A stretch of 40,638 bases of DNA from the NCBI GenBank assembly GCA_019240835.1, contig JAFAXQ010000001.1, positions 1 through 40,638 on the forward strand. The letters run 5' to 3'. Origin of the DNA: Ktedonobacteraceae bacterium. Its GTDB lineage: Bacteria; Chloroflexota; Ktedonobacteria; Ktedonobacterales; Ktedonobacteraceae. Shown in pieces: positions 18,584 to 27,111 of this stretch. The notes beneath the pieces were generated by a model. It saw only the letters and a program-made list of their open reading frames with translations. It was not told the DNA's origin and made no database searches. Position 1 is the stretch's first letter. Every line of letters starts with the position of its first letter. The position numbers and the translations under genes were made by a program.

Positions 18584-19886
18584 ATTTGAACAAGGCGTAA
18601 GAGACCACTAACCCAACGAAGGACATACCTAACGTAACCAATGTTATCCACCAATTCTCATAGAAATAGCGTAACCAGGAGATACGAATGCCATTGCGGC
18701 GCAGAATATCCAGCCAGAGCAGTGTTGCCAGTGAACCAAACGGAGTGAATTTGGGACCGACGTCTACCCCGAGAATCATTGCGTAGATGGCAAGTAAATT
18801 GGGATGAGGTACCATATGTAATACAAGCACCCCTATCAGTGTCGCTGGTAGGTTATTGGCGGCCGCCGAAAGAAGAGCCAGTATACTGCCGGATAGGATA
18901 GCACCCGCTACATCTGCCGAGGGCGCAACAAATGCACGCAGCGGAACTGTCAAAAACGACAGCACGTGCGCATAATAGGCGGCAGTAATAACGACAAACA
19001 TAGCTAGTGCATAAAAGAGGATGCTCCAGGGGGCAGCTAGCAAGAGTGATCGTACTGAACGTATCTGTCGCACTTGTACCAACAGCACCATGCTCAGCGC
19101 TATGGGACCAGCGATATAGGAGATAGGTAAGTGAAATTGACTGCCAATGATATAGCCGATTACCAGTAGCAGTAATGCTCCCCAACTGACCCAGAAAAGC
19201 AGGCGGTCCTGCAGGGCCGCATGGGGTTGCTCTAAAACTTGCGTGTCATACTTCTTTCCAAGCAGCCTATGAAAGCGCACACCGAAACAGCAACTAGCAG
19301 TTGCCGCAGCAAAGAGCGTGGGCAGAGCCATCCATTGGGCAAAGGCCGTAAAGTTTAGTCGGTTGGCATCAGCAATAATAATGTTGGTTAGATTGCTGGG
19401 GACAAACAGAGTGCTGGCGGCATCAGCCAGAAAGCCAGCGGCAAAGAGAAAGGGAAGTCTGAAAGCCTCAGCTTTATAGATTTTCACCAACAGCGTGGCA
19501 AAGATTGGTATAAGGATCAAGACTGCCCCATCATTGGCTAGCAGTCCTGTTGTAGCTAGAGTAAGCACGAGAATGAGGATATAGAGCAGCCAGCCAGAGC
19601 CACGAGCACTACGCGCCAGATAAAGCGCGGCCCAAGTAAAGAAGCCATGAGCATCTAGCGCCTCGGAGAGGAGAAAGAGAGCAATCAAGGTCGCGGATGC
19701 ATCCCAGGTATCGTTGAGGATTGTGCGCAATGTCGTGAGTGGCAACAGCCCCAACGCAATAGCAATGAGTGCAGCAACACTTGCAGGCCACGCGACGTTC
19801 AAGCCACGTGGGCGCAGCACAATACAGGCCAGTACTGCTACCAGCAAACTACTGGCAATTCCCATATGCACTGTTTGTAATCCCAC
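18582..19886 (-). CDS. ArsB/NhaD-family membrane permease
   Basis: A 434-residue polytopic protein with about 11-12 hydrophobic helices, an ion-transporter fold related to ArsB arsenite pumps and NhaD-type Na+/H+ antiporters. Supporting segments are LATTGLLANDGAVLILIPI near the middle of the first half, TLFVPSNLTNIIIAD and, in the second half, SAAANNLPATLIGVLVL and LGVDVGPKFTPFGSLATLLW, which match the ArsB repeat signatures. The start is taken as GTG 19886, with AGGAGGA eight bases before it; an upstream ATG lacks this. No arsR, arsC or other ars gene is adjacent, so the substrate is not certain. Confidence 0.85.
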   Translation of the reverse strand: MGLQTVHMGIASSLLVAVLACIVLRPRGLNVAWPASVAALIAIALGLLPLTTLRTILNDTWDASATLIALFLLSEALDAHGFFTWAALYLARSARGSGWLLYILILVLTLATTGLLANDGAVLILIPIFATLLVKIYKAEAFRLPFLFAAGFLADAASTLFVPSNLTNIIIADANRLNFTAFAQWMALPTLFAAATASCCFGVRFHRLLGKKYDTQVLEQPHAALQDRLLFWVSWGALLLLVIGYIIGSQFHLPISYIAGPIALSMVLLVQVRQIRSVRSLLLAAPWSILFYALAMFVVITAAYYAHVLSFLTVPLRAFVAPSADVAGAILSGSILALLSAAANNLPATLIGVLVLHMVPHPNLLAIYAMILGVDVGPKFTPFGSLATLLWLDILRRNGIRISWLRYFYENWWITLVTLGMSFVGLVVSYALFK

Positions 19887-19933
19887 AAAAATGTTCCTCC
19901 TATCGTGTCGACTCAAAGTAGCGGTATAGAACG

Positions 19934-19942
19934 TGTTATAAT
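19934..19942 (+). promoter_or_regulatory. Extended -10 promoter for the URO-D-family gene
   Basis: TGT followed by a perfect TATAAT (19937-19942). No good -35 is present at 17 bases, as often for extended -10 promoters. Transcription would start near 19949, beyond the in-frame ATG at 19948, which supports the start at 20032. Confidence 0.6.
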
Positions 19943-20031
19943 GTGTCATGGCAAGGGACCGCAACAGGGAGCCGAGCCAAACAGCACAGATTTTTAGTCA
20001 ACATCTATTTATTATCTTGAGGGAGCAGCAT

Positions 20032-20985
20032 ATGAGTACTATGACAGCAAGCCAGCGTGTTCATGCAGCACTGAAGAGTGAGCCAGTAGATCGCGTCCCG
20101 TTCTGCTTTTGGCATCATTTTAAGCCAGAAGGTTCAGGTATACGCATGGCTGAATTGACATATGAGTTCTTTATTGAAAAGTTTCACTTAGATATTGTGA
20201 AGATAATGCCTGATTTGCCCTATCCACCACCAGAAGATGCCCTTGTGGAGGCGGTGCAGTTGCGTTTTCTGCCACGCCTCGACCTGGATACGCCTATGTT
20301 TCAGGAGCAGATCAGATGTATTCGCACATTGCGTGGACGCTTAGGCAATGACTATCCTCTCATCCTTACCCTCTTTAGCCCATTGACATATGCACTGCGC
20401 TTCATGGGGAAGAAAAAAGCTATTGAAGAAGCCCGCAAACACCCCGACCCGTTTGAAGAAGGATTGGGTACTATCGCAGCCAATCTGCGTAAGCTGATGG
20501 AGGCGGCAATTGAGGCGGGAGCAAGTGGCGTCTTTTTCTCTTGTATGGGTGCAACCAATGCCGATTTTACTCCTGAGGAATATCTACGCTTCGGTCATAT
20601 CTACGACATGGATGCACTAAGAGGGGCAGAGGAAGGATGGCTCAACATTGTGCATATCCACGCCGACCCCAGCCAATCGGGAGATCAAATCTACTTTGAC
20701 TTCTTCACCACCTATCCCGTTTCAGTCATCAGTTGGAGTGATCGACTGACAGGGCCAAGCCTGAGTGAAGCTATGACCATGACCGACAAGTGCCTCATGG
20801 CGGGCCTGTGGGAGCGTGGCCCGCTTACCCACGGGGGCGAGACAGAGCTGGAGAATGAGATTCTCTCGGCTGTCAGTCAGACCAAGGGACGACGGCTCAT
20901 TCTGGCAAATGGCTGTTCCGTTCCTGATGATACTGCTGAAGAGTGGCTGCACACTGCTCGTCGCTTGGTGGAGAATCTGCCTTAG
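20032..20985 (+). CDS. Uroporphyrinogen decarboxylase-family protein
   Basis: A 317-residue TIM-barrel protein of the URO-D/MtaA/CmuA superfamily. It starts TASQRVHAALKSEPVDRVPF, the usual family opening (RVxxALxxxxpDRvP). It includes MAELTYEFFIEKFHLDIVKI, an ILTLFSPLTYALRF segment, and an AIEAGASGVFFSCMGA strand. In the last third LANGCSVPDDTAEE matches the GCsvp substrate-pocket motif of the family. Whether it is a heme-pathway decarboxylase or a methyl-transfer homologue cannot be told; no hem genes are near. The start at ATG 20032 has GAGGGAG upstream. It is divergent from the ArsB-type gene, with a promoter between them. Confidence 0.8.
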   Translation: MSTMTASQRVHAALKSEPVDRVPFCFWHHFKPEGSGIRMAELTYEFFIEKFHLDIVKIMPDLPYPPPEDALVEAVQLRFLPRLDLDTPMFQEQIRCIRTLRGRLGNDYPLILTLFSPLTYALRFMGKKKAIEEARKHPDPFEEGLGTIAANLRKLMEAAIEAGASGVFFSCMGATNADFTPEEYLRFGHIYDMDALRGAEEGWLNIVHIHADPSQSGDQIYFDFFTTYPVSVISWSDRLTGPSLSEAMTMTDKCLMAGLWERGPLTHGGETELENEILSAVSQTKGRRLILANGCSVPDDTAEEWLHTARRLVENLP

Positions 20986-21044
20986 ACGCGGCAGGCACAC
21001 TTCTTGTGGTACCTCTAGTGTTGTGGTCCTGCTGCTGTATGTGG

Positions 21045-21215
21045 CTATCGCTCAAGAGGGGCAAGTCCCTGGGCATAGCGCGTTTTATCGTCAGCGAATC
21101 GTTGTACCGTGCGTGCTGTCAGGCGTTCGTCCAACCAGCGGGTGAGCAAAGCGCCCACCAAGGCACCGCCTGCCAGCGCAGCAACCTTTGCCACTACTGT
21201 TGCCAAGTTACGCAT
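21045..21215 (-). CDS. Small single-helix membrane protein
   Basis: A 56-residue protein. The N-terminal hydrophobic stretch VVAKVAALAGGALVGALLT suits one membrane helix, followed by a polar, Arg-rich tail (RWLDERLTARTVQRFADD). The start is at ATG 21215 with AGGAA just upstream. It sits 59 bases after the URO-D-family gene on the opposite strand. It is not similar to a family I can name. Moderately supported by composition and start site only. Confidence 0.5.
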   Translation of the reverse strand: MRNLATVVAKVAALAGGALVGALLTRWLDERLTARTVQRFADDKTRYAQGLAPLER

Positions 21216-21383
21216 GTTCCTGCTCTCTTTCCTAGTAGCTAAACAGGGATATTGCACATCTGCATAAGACCATTATACGCTATAGTCAAAGCGCCCGCTA
21301 CAGTGAAGTCGTGAGAGGCAATTGGTCCCTACCCATAATGGTTACCCGGTCCAGCAAATTGCAGTCTTCTCATCCTCATGTGT

Positions 21384-21389
21384 TAGAAT
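21384..21389 (+). promoter_or_regulatory. Extended -10 promoter for the molybdopterin-enzyme operon
   Basis: TGT precedes TAGAAT (21384-21389). TTGCAG at 21359-21364 could be the -35 but the spacer is 19 bases. Predicted transcript start is near 21396, about 70 bases before the FAD-subunit gene. Confidence 0.45.
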
Positions 21390-21468
21390 CTGTTACAAGT
21401 TGGAGAAATTGTTGCTACGCAACGGTGGATACTAACGGCGCTACCACTACGACGAAGGTAAAAAACGC

Positions 21469-22488
21469 ATGTTACTGAACCTTGCTGAATACCATTGGGT
21501 AGAGCACATCGATGATGCACTGCTTCTCTTAGCGCGTCACGATACAAAGACTGTACCCTTAGCTGGTGGAACGTATCTGCTTGGTCTAGAGGATGACAGT
21601 ATTCAGGCTGTCGTTGATCTACGTGAGCTTGGACTCGCCTACATTACCGAAAATGTACAAGGCATTCATATCGGCGCAATGACGACGCTGCAAAGTATGG
21701 CTGAGCATCCTCTGTTGAGAGAACTAGCGATGGGGCTGCTTGCACGAGCCGCACTGGCCTCTTCGCCCTCACGACTGATTCGCGCTAGTGCTACTATCGG
21801 TGGAACGTTAGGGGCTGGTGTCGCTTCGCAGGCAGATGTGTTTATGGCACTGGTGGCGATGGATGCGTATGCAGTAGTGCGTTCTGGCTCGAAAACACAG
21901 GTGAACCTGAGTGGAGGCACGGCTGAACGGCCCGGGCTTGCGTTAGCGGGAGTAACTTATACAGGCAAGCAAGAACGCTATGTCTCCTGCAGCTCATTGA
22001 CGCAGGACAGACGATCAAACGAGCTGATCGTAGAGGTAATTGTGCCACGTCCCGCCGCTGGCTGTGGTGCCTCTTTCATACGCATTGGGCGCACTACTAC
22101 GGATGTAGCATTGCTCAATGCAGCAGCGCTTGTGGAGGTCGAGGAGGGTGTGTACCAGCGTGTGCGTGTGGCGCTGGGTGGTGTCAATATGCAGCCTGTA
22201 CGCCTGCGTGTGGTTGAGAAGCATCTTGCAGGCCAACCAGTGCTGTATCTTGCGGAGAGCCAGCGTGTCCAGGCGCTACTACAAGCAGCAATGACAGAGT
22301 TTCGTCCACCTACGGATCGTCTGGTGAGCAGTGGCTATCGGCGTGCTAGCGGTGTAAACCTGATTTACCGAGTGCTTGAGGAAGCGACGAACACGGCATA
22401 CTGGCGCAATACAGACTCCGGGGAGCCAACAACTGAGCATTCCTCTGTTGAGGTAGAGATAAGTAGCCAGAATGAGGGTAGGAGATAG
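21469..22488 (+). CDS. FAD-binding subunit of a xanthine dehydrogenase-family enzyme
   Basis: Medium (CoxM/XdhB-like) subunit that passes electrons through FAD. The 339-residue protein carries the two FAD loops, LAGGTYLLG and SATIGGTLGAG, followed by the C-terminal CO dehydrogenase flavoprotein domain with VIVPRPAAGCGASFIRIGR and RVALGGVNMQPVRL. The usual first motif is AGGTdL, which is well kept. The ATG has AAGG eleven bases before it. Two bases separate its stop codon from the next gene, so they are an operon. Confidence 0.9.
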   Translation: MLLNLAEYHWVEHIDDALLLLARHDTKTVPLAGGTYLLGLEDDSIQAVVDLRELGLAYITENVQGIHIGAMTTLQSMAEHPLLRELAMGLLARAALASSPSRLIRASATIGGTLGAGVASQADVFMALVAMDAYAVVRSGSKTQVNLSGGTAERPGLALAGVTYTGKQERYVSCSSLTQDRRSNELIVEVIVPRPAAGCGASFIRIGRTTTDVALLNAAALVEVEEGVYQRVRVALGGVNMQPVRLRVVEKHLAGQPVLYLAESQRVQALLQAAMTEFRPPTDRLVSSGYRRASGVNLIYRVLEEATNTAYWRNTDSGEPTTEHSSVEVEISSQNEGRR

Positions 22489-22490
22489 CG

Positions 22491-25394
22491 ATGGAGTTGG
22501 AACTATGCATCAACGGTACTATTGAGAGTGTGCAGGTACCGGTGAACGAGTCGTTGCTAACGATGCTACGTCGTCAGGGTTACTACAGCGTGAAACAGGG
22601 CTGTGAGACAGGCGAATGCGGCGCTTGTACAGTGCTAGTGGATGGTGTGCCACGCCCAAGCTGCGTTATGCTGGCTGGGCAGGCAGCGGGATGTACGCTC
22701 ACCACCGCAGAGGGGTTGGGGTCGTCACAAACATTGCATCCCTTACAGGAGGCGTTTATAGAGGTCGGGGCGGTTCAGTGCGGCTTCTGTACTCCTGGCA
22801 TGCTGCTCTCTGCTTATGCACTGCTTCTACGCAATGCTCACCCCACAGAGAACGAGGTGCGTGATGTTCTCTCCGGCCATCTCTGTTGCTGTACTGGCTA
22901 TGCCAAACCGGTACAGGCTATCATGCGCGCTGCTGCAAGAATGCGTGGAGTGCATCTGCCTACTCTAGAATATCATGGTAACGCGAGAAAAACTGCTAAG
23001 GCCACTGAAAAACTGCGTGCGGTGTTGCCTAACGCTGTATCGAAGGAGACAATTAGACTGCGTGCTATGGCTGCAAGTGCTGCCACGGCGATTTTGACAG
23101 AGCCGGAGATACCCTATCGGGTCATAGGCAAGGCGGTACAAGCAAGAGATGCGTTGAAATTTGTTACTGGTAGACCCGCTTTCGCTGGGGATGTTACGCC
23201 TCAAGGCATGTTGTACGGTTGCGTTCTCACCAGCCCGCACGCTCACGCAGTCATTCGCGCTATTGATGTCTCACAAGCAAAAGCGCTGCCCGGTGTGCAT
23301 GCTGTATTGACGTATAAGGACGTGCCGCATGTTGCCTATTGCCCTGTAGAGCGCTTTCCACCTGATAGTGGTCCTGCTGATTACTATTGCCTGGATTCTA
23401 TTATGCGCTACGTCGGTGACCGTGTTGCCGCTGTAGCCGCCGAGACACCAGAAGTTGCAGAGCAAGCGCTCCGTCTCATCCAGGTGGAGTATGACGTGCT
23501 TCCTGCCATTCTTGATCCACGCCGAGCCTTGGAGCCTGGTAGACCTCCGTTGCATCCTGAACGTGAGTCGCGTGGTATTGTTGATGCTGCCCATAACGTT
23601 GCTGCTCGTGTGCGCATAGAGATCGGTGATGTAGAACGTAGCTTTGCGCGGGCTGATCTCGTGATCGATGGCCAATACATCGTGCCACAAGTGCAACAGA
23701 CAGCACTTGAAAAGCATACGGTCATCACCTATTTCGATGAGGATGACTACCTTGTCGTGCGCACTGCTGCCCAGTCCCTCCAGCATATCCGTCGTACCGT
23801 CAGTTCAATACTAGCTCTACCCGCACGCCGCATTCGTGTAGTCAGAGCCGATGGTAGTGCCAATGCCAACAGCAAACAGCAGATTATGTTGGAGGATCTC
23901 TGTGCTCTACTCACACAAGCCACACATAGACCTGTAAAGTTGACCTACTCTCACGCCGATGACTTTGGCAACGGTCGTCTCCGTCATACACATATTTTGC
24001 ACCTAAAAACAGGCGTCAGACGGGACGGAACGATTATTGCCAATCAAATGGCGTTGATTGCCAGCACAGGTGCGTATGCTACTCATCCCTTGACCTCTCC
24101 GTGTAGTAGCTATTTCCCTGCGCTCTCGCTCTACCCTTGCCCAAACATGCGCTATATTGCTGAAGTCCTCTATACAAATCTCCCACCTTCAGGAGCTACT
24201 CATAGTTATAGTATGCCGCAAGAGTTTTTTGCACTTGAATGTCATATGGACGAGATCGCCAAACAACTAGGCATGGATGCACTGGAAATACGACGTAGGA
24301 ATTGGTTTCAAGCAGGTGGCACGCACCTACTAGTGCGTGAGCCTCGTGGTGAGCAACTCGCTGTCGAGAGCTGCGGACTGGCAGAGTGTTTGCGAGCTGT
24401 AGCAGAGAAGCTAAACTGGAGAGAGAAGCGCAGGAGCACTCAACGCTCTATGAGCGGAGGCTATGAACGCTTCCGCCGTGGTGTAGGTATGGCTCTTGCT
24501 CTAGAGAGCAGTATGGCGACAAGTACGAGTGGGGCTGGCATCAAGCTCAATGACGACGGCTCTTTTGATCTTTTCACAGCGGCCTGTGATAGCGGCTTCA
24601 CTACTATTCTGGCTCAGGTGGCCTCAGAGGCATTAGGCGTCCCTCTAGAGGATATCTTGCTCCATCCGGTGGATACGAGCAACACGCTCTGTGATACAAA
24701 TACCTACGTCGCCCTTTATAGTGCAATAGGCGCTGTGAAGAGGGCAGCAGAGCAGATGCGTCTTCAGGTACTCACTGTAGCCGCACGCATGCTCGACACA
24801 CTTCCCGACACATTAAGACTTGCCGCTGGTGTCATCACGTCATTTAGTGGGCAAACAACAACAGTCGCGCAGGTGTCGGCGCACGCTCTCTATATTGAGG
24901 GACAACATTTGGTCGTAACGGCCTCCTGGAAAGCGCAACATATCCCCACCTCCTTTGCTGCGCAAGGAGCCGAAGTCGAGGTAGACACCGAAACTGGGAG
25001 TGTACGCGTCCTCAAAGTGGTCGCAGCAGTTGATGGAGGTCGCTTTATCAATCCATTACTAGCAGAGGGGCAGATACAGGGTTGCACGACCCAGGCGCTT
25101 AGCTCGAGTATATGTGAAGAACTGATCTACGACCAAAACGGGGTATTGCTCACAGCAGGGCTGGACGACTATCATATATATAACGCGCAGGATATGCCAG
25201 AGATGCAGACCTCTCTGATAGAGACCGAGGATGCTTCCGTTCCTTTCGGTGCGAAAGTCTTCGCTACGGTGTCACAGAGTGCGTTAGCGCCAGCGGTGGC
25301 CAATGCCGTGGCCGACGCCCTAGGGATACGCATACGCCAGCTTCCGTTGACGCCAGAGCGCGTGCTGCACGCGCTACATGCACAGAAGAAATGA
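22491..25394 (+). CDS. Fused [2Fe-2S] and molybdopterin-type subunit, catalytic motifs degenerate
   Basis: A 967-residue fusion. Residues 1-160 are the [2Fe-2S] subunit: first cluster C38, C43, C46, C58; second cluster C97, C100, C132 and C134 in LCCCTGY. Residues about 205-967 match the large molybdopterin subunit. Three canonical motifs are changed: GGGFGGK is SANANSK (about 456-462), the AFRG-type loop is GATHSYSMPQ (568-577), and the GxGE motif with the catalytic Glu is VFAT (923-926). Overall fold motifs stay readable (PFGAK, APAVANAV, LPLTPERVL). By sequence, the iron-sulphur and FAD parts could still transfer electrons, but normal hydroxylation at molybdenum looks doubtful. It is not a random pseudogene, because the frame is intact. 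It follows the FAD-subunit gene by two bases. Confidence 0.88.
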   Translation: MELELCINGTIESVQVPVNESLLTMLRRQGYYSVKQGCETGECGACTVLVDGVPRPSCVMLAGQAAGCTLTTAEGLGSSQTLHPLQEAFIEVGAVQCGFCTPGMLLSAYALLLRNAHPTENEVRDVLSGHLCCCTGYAKPVQAIMRAAARMRGVHLPTLEYHGNARKTAKATEKLRAVLPNAVSKETIRLRAMAASAATAILTEPEIPYRVIGKAVQARDALKFVTGRPAFAGDVTPQGMLYGCVLTSPHAHAVIRAIDVSQAKALPGVHAVLTYKDVPHVAYCPVERFPPDSGPADYYCLDSIMRYVGDRVAAVAAETPEVAEQALRLIQVEYDVLPAILDPRRALEPGRPPLHPERESRGIVDAAHNVAARVRIEIGDVERSFARADLVIDGQYIVPQVQQTALEKHTVITYFDEDDYLVVRTAAQSLQHIRRTVSSILALPARRIRVVRADGSANANSKQQIMLEDLCALLTQATHRPVKLTYSHADDFGNGRLRHTHILHLKTGVRRDGTIIANQMALIASTGAYATHPLTSPCSSYFPALSLYPCPNMRYIAEVLYTNLPPSGATHSYSMPQEFFALECHMDEIAKQLGMDALEIRRRNWFQAGGTHLLVREPRGEQLAVESCGLAECLRAVAEKLNWREKRRSTQRSMSGGYERFRRGVGMALALESSMATSTSGAGIKLNDDGSFDLFTAACDSGFTTILAQVASEALGVPLEDILLHPVDTSNTLCDTNTYVALYSAIGAVKRAAEQMRLQVLTVAARMLDTLPDTLRLAAGVITSFSGQTTTVAQVSAHALYIEGQHLVVTASWKAQHIPTSFAAQGAEVEVDTETGSVRVLKVVAAVDGGRFINPLLAEGQIQGCTTQALSSSICEELIYDQNGVLLTAGLDDYHIYNAQDMPEMQTSLIETEDASVPFGAKVFATVSQSALAPAVANAVADALGIRIRQLPLTPERVLHALHAQKK

Positions 25395-25433
25395 GACACT
25401 GCTAGGCTGTATAAATTCTTTAAATTAGCATCT

Positions 25434-25462
25434 TTGACAGAAACGTGAGCTTGTGTTATTTT
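25434..25462 (+). promoter_or_regulatory. Promoter upstream of the TIR-TPR gene
   Basis: TTGACA (25434-25439), 17-base spacer and TATTTT (25457-25462), with TGT before the -10. Predicted transcript start is near 25469, 80 bases before the ATG. Confidence 0.7.
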
Positions 25463-25548
25463 AGAGACACTATATGGCGTTGCAATTTTCTGAGTCTAGA
25501 CACTGGACATTCGCCTCGTTTCTATAGGGAATAGAGGGAGGGGGGAAA

Positions 25549-26970
25549 ATGCCAGAAGAATCTGTAAAAGTCTTTTATGGTTACTCTCATGAAGATAAAG
25601 AGATAAAACGGCAATTAGATAGGCACCTCCGACCTCTAAGTGAACTAAATACTGTGCATTGGGCTGACTGTGAAATCTTGCCAGGGCAAGAATGGGCTAG
25701 CGAAATCAAGAAAAACTTGAACACCGCTGATATTATTCTTTTATTGATTAGCTCCGATTTTATGAACTCTGCATACTGTTGCGAGGAGATGGATGCTGCA
25801 TTAGCTAGGCACGATAGAGGAGAAGCTCTTGTAGTTCCGATCATTCTTCGTCCCGTGGATTGGCAGGAGGCCCCATTCAGCAAACTGCAGGTCCTGCCTA
25901 CAGATGGTGTGCCCATTACTAGATGGCCTAACACAGATGAGGCGTATGTAGATGTTAGGAGGGGAATCCGCAAGGCAATTGATGGAGTGCAAGGAATGCA
26001 CGAAGCAAAAAAATATAGAGATAAAGCTAATGAGCAATTTTTACAGCACCACTATGAAAACGCTATTGAATATTATAGTGAGGCTCTTCGTGTTTTGCCA
26101 CAGAACCCTTCTTTTAACCAGAACAGAGCTGGCATACAGCAGGATATAGCTGAGGCACTGCTCAAGCTCAATAAAGCTCGAGAAGCGCTTGAGGCTTATG
26201 AGGTTGCTATTCGTTTAAATCCAGATAATATTCAACTCTATAGTAGAAAAGGCGATATCCTCTTCGAGCAAAAACGCTTTTCAGACGCGCTTGTTGCTTA
26301 CGAAATTGCTCTGCACAAATCTCTCAACCTCAACGACTCTGCCCTTTATCGGAAGAAAGGCGACACTCTGCTTAATCTCGCACGTTGGCTGGAGGCTATT
26401 GATTCATATAAAAACGTGACTAACAGAATGCCTGCTATCGAAGAAACAACTACCATTGTTCAAGTTTATGCCAATATGAGTGAAGCGCTTTTCAGAATTG
26501 GTAAGCTTGAAGAGGCTCTTGGCGCTCTGGCTGTCGCGCTTGGAAAAGATGCTGATCATGCTGAATTGTGGCGGCGCAAAGGAGAGATCTATTGTGAACT
26601 GAAACATATTGACGAAGCACAACGCTCGTACGAGCGAGCGATTACTCTGAAACCCGATAATCCTTACTTTCATAAGGAGTATGGGGATATCCTTCTCCAA
26701 CTCAAGCGTTTCTCAGAGGCACGAGAGCAGTATAATGAGGCTATCCGTCTTAAGCCTGACTTTGGCTATGCATACAACGGTCGGAGTCAGGCTCTCAATG
26801 CTATGGCCAAAGAGGCATATGAAGAAAGCAAACGGCTAATCCAACTCGCGCAGAAAGATGAAGAGCAATTCAGACGACTTAAAACCAGACAGGACCAGCA
26901 GCGCTATGGGAAAGTCGAGAGAATAAGCAGCGTATTGCAGCGTGTCACTAGGAAACTTGACTCCAGTTGA
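25549..26970 (+). CDS. TIR-domain protein with TPR repeats
   Basis: A 473-residue intracellular protein. Residues 1-145 are a TIR domain starting VKVFYGYSHEDKEIK, with the residues around the NADase catalytic Glu in SAYCCEEM (E80 by position) and the ILRPVDWQ/RWPN segments of the TIR_2 type. The remaining part has about seven TPR units (for example YENAIEYYSEALRVLPQN and FSDALVAYEIAL), suited to protein binding. AGGGAGGGGGG precedes the ATG. TIR-TPR proteins often act in NAD+ depletion or signalling in immunity or stress. Here it is followed by a membrane sensor-like gene. NADase activity is inferred from the TIR motif alone. Confidence 0.9.
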   Translation: MPEESVKVFYGYSHEDKEIKRQLDRHLRPLSELNTVHWADCEILPGQEWASEIKKNLNTADIILLLISSDFMNSAYCCEEMDAALARHDRGEALVVPIILRPVDWQEAPFSKLQVLPTDGVPITRWPNTDEAYVDVRRGIRKAIDGVQGMHEAKKYRDKANEQFLQHHYENAIEYYSEALRVLPQNPSFNQNRAGIQQDIAEALLKLNKAREALEAYEVAIRLNPDNIQLYSRKGDILFEQKRFSDALVAYEIALHKSLNLNDSALYRKKGDTLLNLARWLEAIDSYKNVTNRMPAIEETTTIVQVYANMSEALFRIGKLEEALGALAVALGKDADHAELWRRKGEIYCELKHIDEAQRSYERAITLKPDNPYFHKEYGDILLQLKRFSEAREQYNEAIRLKPDFGYAYNGRSQALNAMAKEAYEESKRLIQLAQKDEEQFRRLKTRQDQQRYGKVERISSVLQRVTRKLDSS

Positions 26971-27111
26971 TTCGGCCTTTAAACAGCTCTACTGGACTGG
27001 TGAAACATTACTAGAGAGTCATAACTCGTTTTAAAAGACATTATTTCAAGTTCTTTCCCAAGAGAAGGAAAACATTATGATTTATTAATTCTTTGTTGGC
27101 AGGAGTATTTT

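Noticed and set aside
19948..20031. Longer start for the URO-D-family gene at ATG 19948
   Set aside because: It would begin at or before the predicted transcript start and the added residues do not match the family; ATG 20032 has a ribosome-binding site.
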